A stretch of 64,000 bases of DNA from Bacillus sp. SKDU12 (GCF_010093085.1 NZ_MSRC01000001.1:1-64000); one strand, 5' to 3'. Counted from the first letter of the stretch, positions 1 through 8,913 are shown. The notes: generated by a model from the letters alone, not told the origin. A program made the numbers and translations.

Positions 1-148
1 CATTTGAAATATGGTTTCGAACGGTTTTCTCACTGATAAATAGCTCGCTTGCAATCTCCTTTGTTGTCTTATCTTGAACGAGCAATTCGAACACTTCTCT
101 TTCTCTTTTCGTTAGCAGCGGCTTCGATTGAAATTCTTTCTCCTTCAA
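1..148 (-). CDS. gerE: GerE, LuxR-type late mother-cell transcription factor (N-terminal 49 residues, cut by window edge)
   Basis: The first 49 residues of the small DNA-binding regulator GerE are present; the rest lies beyond base 1. In the family this 74-residue protein acts in the mother cell late in sporulation, with sigma-K, on spore coat genes. The visible part is almost all LuxR-type helix-turn-helix (LLTKREREVFELL, then TKEIASELFISEKTVRNHIS). The start is TTG at 146-148, read as Met, because GGAGG at 159-163 sits about ten bases upstream and the product then begins MKEKEF as in B. subtilis GerE. It lies downstream of ysmA on the same strand. Identity is firm despite truncation. Confidence 0.95.
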   Translation of the reverse strand, partial: MKEKEFQSKPLLTKREREVFELLVQDKTTKEIASELFISEKTVRNHISN

Positions 149-214
149 GTATTGTAACCCTCCTTGCTAAGGTGAGAGCGAATCAGAAACGAATGGGTTT
201 TGATATAGTCGAGA

Positions 215-242
215 TATCATATGTAAGAAGAGCACTGGAGGT
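215..242 (-). promoter_or_regulatory. Candidate sigma-K promoter of gerE
   Basis: On the minus strand CATATGATA (215-223) matches the sigma-K -10 consensus CATANNNTA, and an AC dinucleotide (241-242) lies 17 bases upstream, as in sigma-K -35 elements. It is about 65 bases before the gerE start. gerE is a known sigma-K gene in B. subtilis, so the assignment is reasonable, but the -35 element is very short and could match by chance. Confidence 0.45.
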
Positions 243-263
243 GACGTATACAAGAGAATTAGT

Positions 264-707
264 TTATGGTGTATGGAGAAGCTTTTCTTTTTCCTCATCC
301 GTCCAGCTGACAGCCTTGCCGCTATCCTTTGAGACTTGGACCATCACAACGGCCCCGGTAAAGCAAGGCTCGCCTTTACAGTTTTCTCCGAGATAGTGCA
401 AGGTAAGGGATGAGCTGCCGACAGCGCTTGTTTTCACATAGACGCGCAGCTTTTCATAAGGCATGACTTGCCGCAAATAATCGCATTGCTGGCTCGCCAC
501 AACCGTCATAGTCTGTTTATTATTGTTCATCATATTGAGTTTTTGGAAATAGGAGATCCGCACTTCTTCAAAATATATGAAAGGGATTACATTATTCATA
601 TGCCCAAACATGTCTGTCTCGGAAAACCGAACGGATACTTCATTAAAAAAAGAGAAGGACGTTTGCCAGTCTTGAAACGGCATGTCTATATAAGCGGGAA
701 GCCTCAT
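264..707 (-). CDS. ysmA: YsmA, hotdog-fold acyl-CoA thioesterase-like protein
   Basis: A 147-residue single-domain protein of the 4-hydroxybenzoyl-CoA thioesterase/YbgC type (hotdog fold). The family signature SETDMFGHMNNV spans residues 29-40; Asp32 is the expected catalytic acid. No signal peptide or membrane segment is seen, so it is probably a cytosolic thioesterase of unknown substrate. The ATG at 705-707 follows AAGGAG with about ten bases between. It sits between sdhB and gerE on the same strand, with a terminator hairpin just upstream of its ribosome binding site, so a separate promoter or read-through must supply its transcript. Fold assignment is strong; substrate unknown. Confidence 0.9.
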   Translation of the reverse strand: MRLPAYIDMPFQDWQTSFSFFNEVSVRFSETDMFGHMNNVIPFIYFEEVRISYFQKLNMMNNNKQTMTVVASQQCDYLRQVMPYEKLRVYVKTSAVGSSSLTLHYLGENCKGEPCFTGAVVMVQVSKDSGKAVSWTDEEKEKLLHTP

Positions 708-727
708 CTTTATTCATCTCCTTATTG

Positions 728-758
728 TTAAAAAACCTCTCCCATGCGGAAGAGGTTT
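728..758 (-). terminator. Intrinsic terminator downstream of sdhCAB
   Basis: On the minus strand AAACCTCT and AGAGGTTT form an 8-bp stem (733-740 with 751-758) around a ten-base loop, followed by a run of T. It ends about 20 bases before the ysmA start. A second hairpin (arms 826-832 and 861-867, AAGGCGG/CCGCCTT, then a T-rich stretch) lies between sdhB and this one. Confidence 0.8.
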
Positions 759-994
759 CAGCGTGTCGACATACCCTCGCATACTTTGTCAGGCCTGCGC
801 GTCGGGCTCACGAATGATGAAAAGAAAGGCGGCTGCATACTTAGTCGTCCTGCCTAAACACCGCCTTCATCACATTCTGTGAAAGTCTGCTCCGATGCTC
901 ACCCTTTTTCGACTTCGAGGATTTTCAATCACGTTTAACATATAATGAAAAATGTAAATTATTTTATGATTTTGTCAACAATAGTTTTTGCTTC

Positions 995-1756
995 TTATAC
1001 TCTGTCGCTTCCGAAGAAATTGCGGAATGCTTGTAAGTTTGTGTCTCTATTCAAAGCTGCAATCGATGTGGTGAGCGGAATGCCTTTCGGGCAGGATTGC
1101 ACGCAGTTTTGCGAGTTGCCGCAATCTGCAAGGCCGCCTTCATCCATCAGTGCTTCTAATCGATCAGATTTATTCATGGCGCCTGTTGGATGCGCGTTAA
1201 ACAGACGGACTTGGGACATCGGTGCCGGCCCCATGAACTTTGATTTGCTATTCACATTCGGGCAGGCTTCAAGACAGACGCCGCACGTCATGCATTTTGA
1301 TAATTCATATGCCCATTGACGGCGTTTTTCCGGCATTCTCGGCCCCGGTCCTAAATCGTGCGTACCGTCAATCGGTATCCACGCTTTTACCTTTTTCAAC
1401 GAATCAAACATTCTGCTGCGATCAACCTGCAAATCACGTACGACAGGGAATGTTTTCATTGGTTTTAAACGAATCGGCTGTTCAAGCTTGTCGATTAGCG
1501 CCGTACAGGATTGGCGGGGCTTTCCATTTATGACCATCGAACACGCGCCGCACACTTCTTCGAGGCAGTTCATATCCCATGTAACAGGGGTTGTCTTTTC
1601 ACCTTTCGCGTTAACTGGATTCCGACGAATTTCCATCAGAGCAGAAATAACATTTAAGTTCGGGCGGTATGGAATTTCAAATTCTTCATCATAAGGCGTG
1701 CTGTCCGCTGTATCTTGACGTGTAATAACAAATCGTATTGTTTTTTGTTCACTCAT
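995..1756 (-). CDS. sdhB: Succinate dehydrogenase iron-sulfur subunit
   Basis: 253-residue iron-sulfur subunit of complex II (succinate:menaquinone oxidoreductase), which passes electrons from the flavoprotein SdhA to the haem-containing anchor SdhC. The N-terminal ferredoxin domain has 2Fe-2S ligands Cys64, Cys69, Cys72 and Cys84. The C-terminal half carries CMTCGVCLEACP and CVQSCPKG motifs for the other clusters. It is the last gene of sdhCAB; its ATG is two bases after the sdhA stop, which implies translational coupling. The product is peripheral on the inner face of the membrane. Length and motifs are normal for Bacillus. Confidence 0.98.
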   Translation of the reverse strand: MSEQKTIRFVITRQDTADSTPYDEEFEIPYRPNLNVISALMEIRRNPVNAKGEKTTPVTWDMNCLEEVCGACSMVINGKPRQSCTALIDKLEQPIRLKPMKTFPVVRDLQVDRSRMFDSLKKVKAWIPIDGTHDLGPGPRMPEKRRQWAYELSKCMTCGVCLEACPNVNSKSKFMGPAPMSQVRLFNAHPTGAMNKSDRLEALMDEGGLADCGNSQNCVQSCPKGIPLTTSIAALNRDTNLQAFRNFFGSDRV

Positions 1757-1758
1757 GA

Positions 1759-3519
1759 TTATTTCGCCACCTTCTTCTTCGAGTAATCCCGTTTCCGAGG
1801 CGGTATCAGCGATACATCGACATCCTGATACTCAAATTCCGGCGCTTCATACGGACTTACATGTTTAGCCATTGTTGTTTTAAGCCATTCATCATCATTA
1901 CGTTCAGGATAATCCGGTTTATAATGAGCGCCCCGGCTTTCGTTGCGGTTGTATGCGCCAAGGGTAATAACCCTTGCAAGCTGAAGCATGTTCGAGAACT
2001 GGCGGGTGAACATCGCTCCTTGATTGCTCCATTTTGTCGTGTCATTGATATTAATCTTTTTAAACCGTTCCATTAGCTCTTGAATTTTGTCATCTGTTTT
2101 CAATAGCTTGTCATTGTGGCGGACAACCGTGACGTTTGCTGTCATCCACTCACCGAGCTCTCTATGGAGAACATAAGCATTTTCAGTTCCGTCCATGCTC
2201 ATCATCTCAGCCCATTTTTCTTCTTCTTTTTCAACGTGAGCATCGAATAAAGACGAAGACATGTCTTCTGCCGAAGATTCTAAGCCGTTTACATACTTCA
2301 CCGCATTCGGTCCCGCCACCATTCCTCCATAAATCGCAGAAAGCAGGGAGTTTGCCCCTAAGCGGTTGCCGCCGTGCATAGAGTAATCACATTCTCCAGC
2401 TGCAAACAGTCCCGGGATGTTTGTCATTTGATCGTAATCCACCCATAAACCGCCCATTGAATAATGGACTGCCGGGAAGATCTTCATCGGGAGCTTTCGC
2501 GGGTCGTCTCCCATGAATTTTTCATAAATCTCAATAATGCCGCCGAGCTTAATATCCAGCTCTTTCGGATCTTTATGAGACAGATCGAGATACACCATAT
2601 TTTCACCGTTAATGCCGAGCTTCTGGTTGACACACACATCAAATATTTCGCGTGTCGCAATATCACGCGGCACCAGGTTTCCGTAAGCCGGATATTTTTC
2701 CTCTAAGAAATACCACGGTTTACCGTCTTTATATGTCCACACTCGTCCGCCTTCACCGCGCGCTGATTCACTCATCAGCCTTAGTTTGTCATCGCCCGGT
2801 ATGGCTGTCGGGTGGATTTGAATAAATTCCCCGTTTGCATAATACGCTCCCTGCTGATAAACGATCGACGCAGCAGAGCCTGTATTAATCATAGAGTTAG
2901 TCGATTTTCCAAAAATGATGCCCGGTCCGCCCGTTGCCATAATGACAGCATCTGAACGGAAGGATTCAATTTGCATGTTTGTCAGATTTTGCGCAACGAT
3001 TCCGCGACAGGTTCTGTCATCATCTAATACTGCGCCAAGAAATTCCCAGCCTTCGTATTTTGTGACCAGACCGGCAACTTCGTATCTGCGCACTTGCTCG
3101 TCCAGCGCGTACAGCAGCTGCTGTCCCGTTGTTGCACCCGCATAAGCTGTTCTATGGTGCTGTGTGCCCCCGAATCGGCGGAAATCAAGCAGGCCTTCAG
3201 GTGTCCGGTTAAACATAACGCCCATCCGGTCTAATAAGTGGATGACTGAAGGCGCCGCTTCACACATCGCTTTGACCGGCGGCTGGTTGGCAAGAAAGTC
3301 GCCTCCGTATACAGTGTCATCAAAATGCTCCCACGGAGAGTCACCTTCCCCTTTTGTATTGACCGCTCCGTTTATGCCCCCTTGCGCACAAACCGAATGA
3401 GAACGTTTAACAGGAACGATGGAAAACAGCTTAACCGCCATTCCTGATTCCGCTGCTTTTATTGTCGCCATGAGGCCCGCGAGACCTCCGCCGACTACGA
3501 TAATGCTTGATTGACTCAT
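1759..3519 (-). CDS. sdhA: Succinate dehydrogenase flavoprotein subunit
   Basis: 586-residue catalytic flavoprotein of complex II, oxidising succinate to fumarate in the TCA cycle. The N-terminal GGGLAG (residues 10-15) is the FAD Rossmann motif. His41 in RSHSVCAQGG is the expected covalent FAD attachment site. FGGTQHHRTAYAG and HYSMGGL are active-site segments. It lies between sdhC and sdhB in one transcription unit; the ATG at 3517-3519 follows GGGAGATGGGCT. Complete and typical. Confidence 0.98.
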   Translation of the reverse strand: MSQSSIIVVGGGLAGLMATIKAAESGMAVKLFSIVPVKRSHSVCAQGGINGAVNTKGEGDSPWEHFDDTVYGGDFLANQPPVKAMCEAAPSVIHLLDRMGVMFNRTPEGLLDFRRFGGTQHHRTAYAGATTGQQLLYALDEQVRRYEVAGLVTKYEGWEFLGAVLDDDRTCRGIVAQNLTNMQIESFRSDAVIMATGGPGIIFGKSTNSMINTGSAASIVYQQGAYYANGEFIQIHPTAIPGDDKLRLMSESARGEGGRVWTYKDGKPWYFLEEKYPAYGNLVPRDIATREIFDVCVNQKLGINGENMVYLDLSHKDPKELDIKLGGIIEIYEKFMGDDPRKLPMKIFPAVHYSMGGLWVDYDQMTNIPGLFAAGECDYSMHGGNRLGANSLLSAIYGGMVAGPNAVKYVNGLESSAEDMSSSLFDAHVEKEEEKWAEMMSMDGTENAYVLHRELGEWMTANVTVVRHNDKLLKTDDKIQELMERFKKININDTTKWSNQGAMFTRQFSNMLQLARVITLGAYNRNESRGAHYKPDYPERNDDEWLKTTMAKHVSPYEAPEFEYQDVDVSLIPPRKRDYSKKKVAK

Positions 3520-3552
3520 GATAGCCCATCTCCCTCTAGTAATCTAGTACTC

Positions 3553-4161
3553 TTATACAAATGCAAAAATCGCTTTTAAGCCTACGTAAGACAGGACAAC
3601 AAAAATAATTAGCGTAACATATGTCGAAATTCTTTGAGAACGAGGCGTTACCGTGATACCCCATGTCACAGCGAAAGACCATAAACCGTTCGAGAAGTGG
3701 AAAATTGTGGACAAAACACCGACAATATAAAAGCCAAGCATAGCCGGAGAGCTCAAAATATTCGCCATCATGTCAAAATTGACTTCAGCGCCCATTTGTG
3801 CGGCAATGCGGGTCTCCCATACGTGCCAGCTCACGAAGATGAGGGTGATAATACCGGTTACACGCTGCAGGACGAAGAGCCAGTTTCTCATATAGCTGTA
3901 TTGGCCTGCGTTATTTTTTGCAGTAAACGCTATGTACACACCATAAACTGCATGATAAATTAATGGTAAGAAGATAATAAAAATTTCCAATGCATACCTG
4001 AAAGGCAGACTATCCATAAAATGAGCAGCATTATTGAATGCTTCAGCGCCTCTTGCGGCAAACTGGTTGACGACTAAATGCTGAATGAGAAAGATGCCGA
4101 CCGGTATGACGCCAAGCAAGGAATGCAATCTTCGAAAATAAAACTCTCTGTTCCCAGACAT
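3553..4161 (-). CDS. sdhC: Succinate dehydrogenase cytochrome b558 membrane anchor
   Basis: 202-residue polytopic protein with five predicted membrane segments. It anchors SdhAB, carries two haem b groups in Bacillus and reduces menaquinone. Histidines in the helices (FFRRLHSLLGV, IFLIQHLVVN, PLIYHAVYG, FVSWHVWET, STIFHFSNG) are candidate haem ligands. It is the first gene of sdhCAB. The ATG follows AGGGGGTAACGTA. A good sigma-A promoter lies about 97 bases upstream. The single-polypeptide anchor, instead of SdhC plus SdhD, is the usual Firmicute arrangement. Confidence 0.97.
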   Translation of the reverse strand: MSGNREFYFRRLHSLLGVIPVGIFLIQHLVVNQFAARGAEAFNNAAHFMDSLPFRYALEIFIIFLPLIYHAVYGVYIAFTAKNNAGQYSYMRNWLFVLQRVTGIITLIFVSWHVWETRIAAQMGAEVNFDMMANILSSPAMLGFYIVGVLSTIFHFSNGLWSFAVTWGITVTPRSQRISTYVTLIIFVVLSYVGLKAIFAFV

Positions 4162-4257
4162 TACGTTACCCCCTGTTTGATAAGTGCGAAATGTGCTAAA
4201 TCTCTTCCCCCACTTCTTTCAATTGTAAGCACTTTATTAAGATTTATTGACAATTTC

Positions 4258-4286
4258 ATTTTACTCCTCCCTCAAAAGGGCGTCAA
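4258..4286 (-). promoter_or_regulatory. Sigma-A promoter of sdhCAB
   Basis: Minus-strand TTGACG (4281-4286), a 17-base spacer and TAAAAT (4258-4263). The -35 matches five of six bases, the -10 matches five of six and the spacing is ideal. The predicted start near 4251 gives a leader of about 90 nucleotides before sdhC. Confidence 0.75.
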
Positions 4287-4452
4287 GAAAACGCGTACAT
4301 AAATTATAATTTTCCGAATTGATTAGCAGATTCAAAAATTTTATTTTATCAATATATGTTTTTGCTTAATTTTTCATAAGAATTACAGGATCATTCTGTA
4401 ATCCTTCCCCCTGTTTAGGCTATAATATACGGAGGAGAGAGGGGAGACAGAT

Positions 4453-4899
4453 ATGAAGTCTAAATACGAAGCATCTATTGATAATCTAAAAGAAATAGAA
4501 ATGAATGCCTATGCCTACGAACTAATACGAGAGATCGTTCTCCCGGATATACTTGGCCAAGATTACTCTTCCATGATGTATTGGGCAGGAAAACATCTCG
4601 CCCGTAAGTTTCCTCTTGAATCATGGGAGGAATTTCCGGCCTTCTTTGAAGAAGCAGGCTGGGGAACTCTCACCAACGTAAGTACTAAAAAACAGGAGCT
4701 TGAATTTGAACTTGAAGGGCCGCTCATTTCCAACCGGCTTAAACATCAGAAAGAACCATGCTTTCAGATGGAAGCTGGTTTTATTGCTGAACAAATCCAA
4801 CTCATGAATAACCAGATTGCCGAATCATATGAACAAGTGAAAAAGAGAGCCGATAAAGTGGTTCTGACTGTAAAATGGGATATGAAAGACCCAGTGTAA
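4453..4899 (+). CDS. yslB: YslB, DUF2507 protein
   Basis: 148-residue cytosolic protein of the YslB/DUF2507 family, distantly related to the V4R small-molecule-binding fold; no biochemical role is established. No membrane segment or catalytic motif can be recognised. The ATG follows GGGGAG (AGACAGAT spacing). A TATAAT at 4421-4426 is a likely -10 element without a good -35. It is a lone plus-strand gene, divergent from sdhCAB and convergent with lysC, separated from lysC by a shared hairpin terminator. The family call rests on similarity to B. subtilis YslB and on position. Confidence 0.88.
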   Translation: MKSKYEASIDNLKEIEMNAYAYELIREIVLPDILGQDYSSMMYWAGKHLARKFPLESWEEFPAFFEEAGWGTLTNVSTKKQELEFELEGPLISNRLKHQKEPCFQMEAGFIAEQIQLMNNQIAESYEQVKKRADKVVLTVKWDMKDPV

Positions 4900-4900
4900 T

Positions 4901-4936
4901 AAAAAAGGCGGTGACTGCACAGTCCCGCCTTTTTTG
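4901..4936. terminator. Bidirectional terminator between yslB and lysC
   Basis: AAAAAAGGCGG and CCGCCTTTTTT form a strong stem with A and T tails on both sides, so it can end transcription of convergent yslB and lysC. Confidence 0.85.
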
Positions 4937-4940
4937 ATTG

Positions 4941-5438
4941 TCATTGCACAGCTGAAGGGTGTTTTGAAAGCTCAAATGCATCGTGCAGCGCTTCGACTGC
5001 TTTCACCATGTCATTTTCGCTTATAACGGTTGAAACTTTGATTTCAGATGTGCTGACCATTTTGATTAAAATATTTTTTTCCGCCAGTACAGCAAACATT
5101 TCAGCCGCTACACCAGGGTTTGAGACCATGCCGGATCCGACAATGGATACTTTAGCCAATTTGCTTTCTGTCTCGATTTTCTCAAATTCAAGAGCGTCTT
5201 TATACTCATCAAGCACCTTAACGGTTTGAGCGGCGTCTTCTGTTTTGACAGAGAAGGAAATGCCGGCCTGATTGTCTCCGGCTTGCGTTTGGATGATAAT
5301 ATCGACGTTAATGTTTCTTTTCGCAAGTGTTGTAAAAATTGTGGACAAGGTTGTCAGGCCGCCAGTCAGGCCGTAAATGGTGACCCTTGTGATTTGATCT
5401 TCGAACGCAATGCCCCTGACAATTAGATTTTGCTCCAT
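4941..5438 (-). CDS. lysC: Aspartokinase II beta subunit from in-frame internal start
   Basis: In B. subtilis the regulatory beta subunit comes from the same frame as lysC, starting inside the gene. Here the ATG at 5436-5438 (Met246 of the alpha chain, MEQNLIVRG) is preceded by GAGGAGGAATCATCC, a strong ribosome binding site inside the coding sequence. The 165-residue product contains only the ACT domains. The site is directly visible; its use is inferred from the known alpha2beta2 enzyme. Confidence 0.85.
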   Translation of the reverse strand: MEQNLIVRGIAFEDQITRVTIYGLTGGLTTLSTIFTTLAKRNINVDIIIQTQAGDNQAGISFSVKTEDAAQTVKVLDEYKDALEFEKIETESKLAKVSIVGSGMVSNPGVAAEMFAVLAEKNILIKMVSTSEIKVSTVISENDMVKAVEALHDAFELSKHPSAVQ

Positions 5439-6173
5439 GGATGATTCCTCCTCAATTAATGTTCCCGCTTCTGTTTCTGTACTTGAACGCACTTCCAACG
5501 TCACTTGATAATTTTTCGCAAATTCAACAGCTCTCGGGTGAAGAACGCCAGCGCCTAAATTAGCAAGCTCAAGCATTTCATCGTATGAGATACCGGCAAG
5601 TTTTCTCGCAGATTTCACAAAGCGCGGATCGGTTGTAAACACTCCCGGCACATCCGTGTATATATCGCATTTATCCGCTTGTAATGCGGCAGCCAAAGCA
5701 ACTGCTGTTGTGTCAGAACCGCCCCGGCCCAATGTCGTGATTTCAGCGTCTTCTGTCATACCTTGGAATCCCGCGACAATGACAACCTTTCCTTGCTCAA
5801 GCTGATCTGCTAAAGCCGAAGTGTCTATATCTGTAATTCTGGCGTTTCCATGCACAGATTCCGTACGGATTCCCGCCTGCCAGCCCGTATAGGAAACTGC
5901 GTCATAGCCTTTTTCCTGCAGCGCCATGGAAAGCAGGGAAATGGTGACCTGCTCGCCCGTCGCCAGCAGCATATCCATTTCACGTTTGCTCGGCTGGTCA
6001 GAAATTGCTTTTGCAAGGCCGACCAATTCGTCAGTGGATTTTCCCATAGCCGAAACGACAACAACGACTTGATGGCCCTTCTGTTTTTCTGCAATTGCGC
6101 GGTTTGCCGCATTTTGAATTTTTTCGACTGAGCCGACGGAAGTACCTCCGAATTTTTGTACAATAAGACTCAT
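4941..6173 (-). CDS. lysC: Aspartokinase II, alpha subunit (lysine-sensitive)
   Basis: 410-residue aspartate kinase, catalysing ATP-dependent phosphorylation of aspartate, the first step toward lysine, threonine, methionine and diaminopimelate. KFGGTSV (residues 8-14) is the kinase signature; GRGGSDTTAVALAA and the aspartate-binding region follow. The C-terminal third is two ACT domains for lysine feedback. The ATG at 6171-6173 is the natural start. A lysine riboswitch with terminator lies upstream, so expression falls when lysine is abundant. The gene also encodes a separate beta subunit from an internal start. Lysine specificity is inferred from the riboswitch and the B. subtilis orthologue. 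Confidence 0.97.
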   Translation of the reverse strand: MSLIVQKFGGTSVGSVEKIQNAANRAIAEKQKGHQVVVVVSAMGKSTDELVGLAKAISDQPSKREMDMLLATGEQVTISLLSMALQEKGYDAVSYTGWQAGIRTESVHGNARITDIDTSALADQLEQGKVVIVAGFQGMTEDAEITTLGRGGSDTTAVALAAALQADKCDIYTDVPGVFTTDPRFVKSARKLAGISYDEMLELANLGAGVLHPRAVEFAKNYQVTLEVRSSTETEAGTLIEEESSMEQNLIVRGIAFEDQITRVTIYGLTGGLTTLSTIFTTLAKRNINVDIIIQTQAGDNQAGISFSVKTEDAAQTVKVLDEYKDALEFEKIETESKLAKVSIVGSGMVSNPGVAAEMFAVLAEKNILIKMVSTSEIKVSTVISENDMVKAVEALHDAFELSKHPSAVQ

Positions 6174-6235
6174 GTATTACCACCCTTTACATTTTGGTTC
6201 GTGCGGGTGAGGAGAAAGAGCGCTTTGTCCACAAT

Positions 6236-6268
6236 AAAAAAGCAATGAGAGGAATGTCTCTCATTGCT
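6236..6268 (-). terminator. Riboswitch-controlled terminator upstream of lysC
   Basis: Minus-strand AGCAATGAGAG and CTCTCATTGCT form an 11-bp stem around a six-base loop, followed by TTTTTATT. It lies between the lysine aptamer and lysC, as expected for the terminator formed when lysine is bound. Confidence 0.9.
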
Positions 6269-6302
6269 TATCAATTAATCATCATGAATGATTATGAACA
6301 AC

Positions 6303-6477
6303 GAGATAGCCCTCCAAGAAAATGATTTCTTGACAGCCTTACATTTCTTCAATGCACGGCCAGCAAATAATACCGATGGGGGGTTTTATTTGCTTCGGCG
6401 ACGCTCCCCTTTCAGCCTTTTTCACAGAATCCATCATTCTCTAAAGGCTTACTCTTGAAGTTCGCACCTCTATCTTC
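6303..6477 (-). ncRNA. Lysine riboswitch (L box) aptamer
   Basis: The transcript carries the L-box landmarks in order: GATAGAGGTGCGAAC at the 5' side, GGGGAGCGTCGCCGAAG, the ATCGG and TTGCTGG segments, TGCAT followed by GAA, TGTAAGGCTGTCAAGA, and closing GGAGGGCTATC, which pairs with the 5' GATAG. The promoter lies just upstream and the terminator just downstream, before lysC. It is expected to end lysC transcription early when lysine is bound. Confidence 0.95.
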
Positions 6478-6513
6478 ACCATATAACACGATCTAACTAT
6501 GAAATTAGTTCAC

Positions 6514-6542
6514 ATTTTATCAGATCTTTTTTAAAAGGACAA
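6514..6542 (-). promoter_or_regulatory. Sigma-A promoter of the lysC leader
   Basis: Minus-strand TTGTCC (6537-6542), a 17-base spacer and TAAAAT (6514-6519) with an upstream TG (extended -10). The -35 ends only two bases from the uvrC stop codon, so the promoter is packed against the end of that gene. Confidence 0.75.
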
Positions 6543-6544
6543 CA

Positions 6545-8317
6545 TTAATTTTGCAATTTATCGTAAAGCAGCTGAGCCGCCGCTCCGGGAACACCCGCTT
6601 TTTGAATGTCCTCAAGGCTTGCTTCCTTCATTTTTTTCACAGAACCGAAATGCTTCAACAGCATTTTCTTTCGTTTCTCTCCGATACCCGGGATATCATC
6701 CAATACGGATTGAAATGCGCTTTTCCCGCGGATTTGCCTGTGAAAGCTGATCGCAAAGCGGTGCACCTCATCCTGAATGCGTTGCAGAAGGTAAAATTCC
6801 TGGCTGTTTCGTTCCAGATACACCGCCTCCAGCGGATCTCCGATTAGCAGATTTGAGGTTCTGTGTTTTTCGTCTTTCGCCAGGCCCGCAATTGGGATAT
6901 CCAAGCCGAGTTCATTTTCAATGACATCCCTTGCGGCGTTGATCTGTCCTTTTCCTCCGTCAATGATGACCAGATCAGGCAGCGGCAGATTGTCGCGAAG
7001 CACTCTCGTATAGCGTCTTCTGACAACCTCTCTCATAGAACCATAATCATCCGGCCCTGTAACGGTTTTGATTTTATATTTGCGGTATTCCTTTTTATTC
7101 GGTTTGCCGTCTATAAACACGATCATCGCGGAAACAGGATTTGTCCCCTGTATGTTTGAGTTATCAAATGCTTCGATTCTATGCGGAGTGTAAATATTCA
7201 ATGCTTCGCCAAGTTTCTGCACGGCCCCAATGGAACGTTCCTCATCCCGCTCGATTAGAGAGAACTTTTCTTTAAGCGCAATTTTCGCGTTTTTATGAGC
7301 CAGCATAAGCAGTTCTTTTTTCGAGCCTTTTTTTGGCTGGTGTACGTTTGTTTCCAGCAGCTGCTCAATCATGGATTGATCGACACTGTCCGGAACTAAA
7401 ATTTCCTTCGGAAGGAAGTGGTTGTTTTTTGTATAGAATTGCCCGACGAACGTAAGAAACTCTTCATCTGCTTCCTGATAAAGCGGGAACATGCTGACAT
7501 CGCGTTCAATAAGTTTTCCTTGGCGTATGAAAAAGACCTGCACGCACATCCAGCCTTTATCATACGCATAGGCGAATACATCACGATCGACTAGATCGTT
7601 CATCGTCATTTTTTGTTTTTCCATCGTTGATTCAATATGAGCGATTTGGTCACGAAGCTCTTTTGCCCGTTCAAACTCAAGATTTTCAGCAGCTTCAAGC
7701 ATTTTCTCTTCAAGCTCTTTTTTAACCTCATTATAGCCGCCTTTTAAAAAGCGGGTAATGCCCTCTACCAGCTCTCTGTTTGTCTCTTCAGAAATATCCT
7801 TTACGCACGGAGCGAGACATTGCCCAAGATGATAGTAAAGGCACACCCTGTCCGGCAGCTTGGAGCATTTTCTGAGAGGATAGAGACGGTCGAGCAGTTT
7901 TTTTGTTTCCCTTGCGGATTGTACGTTCGGGTACGGCCCGAAATAGCGCCCCTTGTCTTTTTTGACATTGCGGGTGACAATCAGTCTTGGGTGGCGTTCT
8001 TGTGTGAGTTTGATGAAGGGATAGGTTTTGTCGTCTTTGAGCATGACATTGTATTTCGGGTCATGCTTTTTGATTAGATTCATTTCTAAAATAAGCGCTT
8101 CTAAATTGGAGGACGTCACGATATATTCAAAATCCTCGATTTCCGTCACAAGCCTTTGTGTTTTCGCATCATGAGAACCGGTAAAGTAGGAGCGCACTCT
8201 GTTTTTCAGCACTTTTGCTTTTCCTACGTAAATCACAGTCTGCTGCCGGTCCTTCATGAGATAACACCCGGGCTGATCGGGAAGGAGGGCGAGTTTTTCT
8301 TTTAGTTGTTTGTTCAT
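6545..8317 (-). CDS. uvrC: UvrC, excinuclease ABC subunit C
   Basis: 590-residue nuclease of nucleotide excision repair, making the dual incisions around lesions bound by UvrB. Domains in order: N-terminal GIY-YIG nuclease ([11 protein letters not shown], then [17 protein letters not shown]), a UVR motif for UvrB contact near residues 200-235, the RNase H-like C-terminal endonuclease, and a helix-hairpin-helix ([18 protein letters not shown]) at the end. The ATG follows GGAAGGGTAATGT. It lies downstream of trxA, separated from it by a terminator. Length and domains are standard. Confidence 0.98.
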   Translation of the reverse strand: MNKQLKEKLALLPDQPGCYLMKDRQQTVIYVGKAKVLKNRVRSYFTGSHDAKTQRLVTEIEDFEYIVTSSNLEALILEMNLIKKHDPKYNVMLKDDKTYPFIKLTQERHPRLIVTRNVKKDKGRYFGPYPNVQSARETKKLLDRLYPLRKCSKLPDRVCLYYHLGQCLAPCVKDISEETNRELVEGITRFLKGGYNEVKKELEEKMLEAAENLEFERAKELRDQIAHIESTMEKQKMTMNDLVDRDVFAYAYDKGWMCVQVFFIRQGKLIERDVSMFPLYQEADEEFLTFVGQFYTKNNHFLPKEILVPDSVDQSMIEQLLETNVHQPKKGSKKELLMLAHKNAKIALKEKFSLIERDEERSIGAVQKLGEALNIYTPHRIEAFDNSNIQGTNPVSAMIVFIDGKPNKKEYRKYKIKTVTGPDDYGSMREVVRRRYTRVLRDNLPLPDLVIIDGGKGQINAARDVIENELGLDIPIAGLAKDEKHRTSNLLIGDPLEAVYLERNSQEFYLLQRIQDEVHRFAISFHRQIRGKSAFQSVLDDIPGIGEKRKKMLLKHFGSVKKMKEASLEDIQKAGVPGAAAQLLYDKLQN

Positions 8318-8399
8318 ACATTACCCTTCCTTATGTGTAATCCTTTGTTTCCAGTTTAACACGAACGTTTGTTTTTCTCTATGCTTCACGATTGGCGAA

Positions 8400-8430
8400 T
8401 AAAAAAAGCGATCCCTCAATCGGAATCGCT
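8400..8430 (-). terminator. Terminator downstream of trxA
   Basis: Minus-strand AGCGATTCC and GGGATCGCT form a stem with one mismatch and a six-base loop, followed by seven T. It lies 22 bases after the trxA stop. Confidence 0.85.
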
Positions 8431-8452
8431 CTGGCATGTAAACAGCCAAAAA

Positions 8453-8767
8453 TTAAAGATGTTTGTTTACAAGCTCTTGTAGTGCTTCTTTCGGTTTGAA
8501 GCCGACAGAAGTTTCAACTACTTCTCCGTCTTTTAACACAAGAAGTGTCGGGATGCTCATAACGCCGTATTTTCCAGCTGTTTCTTGGTTTTCGTCTACA
8601 TCGATTTTTACGATTTTCAGTTTGTCTCCCATTTCTTGATCCAGTTCTTCAAGAACAGGTGCAATCATTTTACAAGGTCCGCACCAAGGAGCCCAGAAGT
8701 CAGCCACTACGACGCCTTCGCTTGTTTCAGCTGAGAAAGATTGATCAGTTGCTTTTACGATAGCCAT
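8453..8767 (-). CDS. trxA: Thioredoxin A
   Basis: 104-residue cytosolic thioredoxin, the general protein disulfide reductant. The redox motif Trp28-Cys29-Gly-Pro-Cys32 is intact, and the cis-proline region (MSIPTLLV) is present. The ATG follows GGAGGAATTCAATA. Terminators bound it on both sides, so it is probably transcribed alone or with the small peptide gene just upstream. trxA is essential and stress-induced in B. subtilis. Confidence 0.99.
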   Translation of the reverse strand: MAIVKATDQSFSAETSEGVVVADFWAPWCGPCKMIAPVLEELDQEMGDKLKIVKIDVDENQETAGKYGVMSIPTLLVLKDGEVVETSVGFKPKEALQELVNKHL

Positions 8768-8802
8768 TATTGAATTCCTCCAATTGTGAAATGATGATTT
8801 TT

Positions 8803-8808
8803 AGTATA
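8803..8808 (-). promoter_or_regulatory. Candidate -10 element of trxA
   Basis: TATACT on the minus strand, 35 bases before the trxA start codon, fits a sigma-A -10 box; no convincing -35 sequence is seen at 16-18 bases. Confidence 0.4.
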
Positions 8809-8913
8809 GCATCTCCCATTCATTCACGCTATTTTAATGCTTATAAATTATTTTTTCCTGATCACAATCGGTTTACTCATATTTTCTGGATTGAATGGGA
8901 TGTCCCCTTTTCA

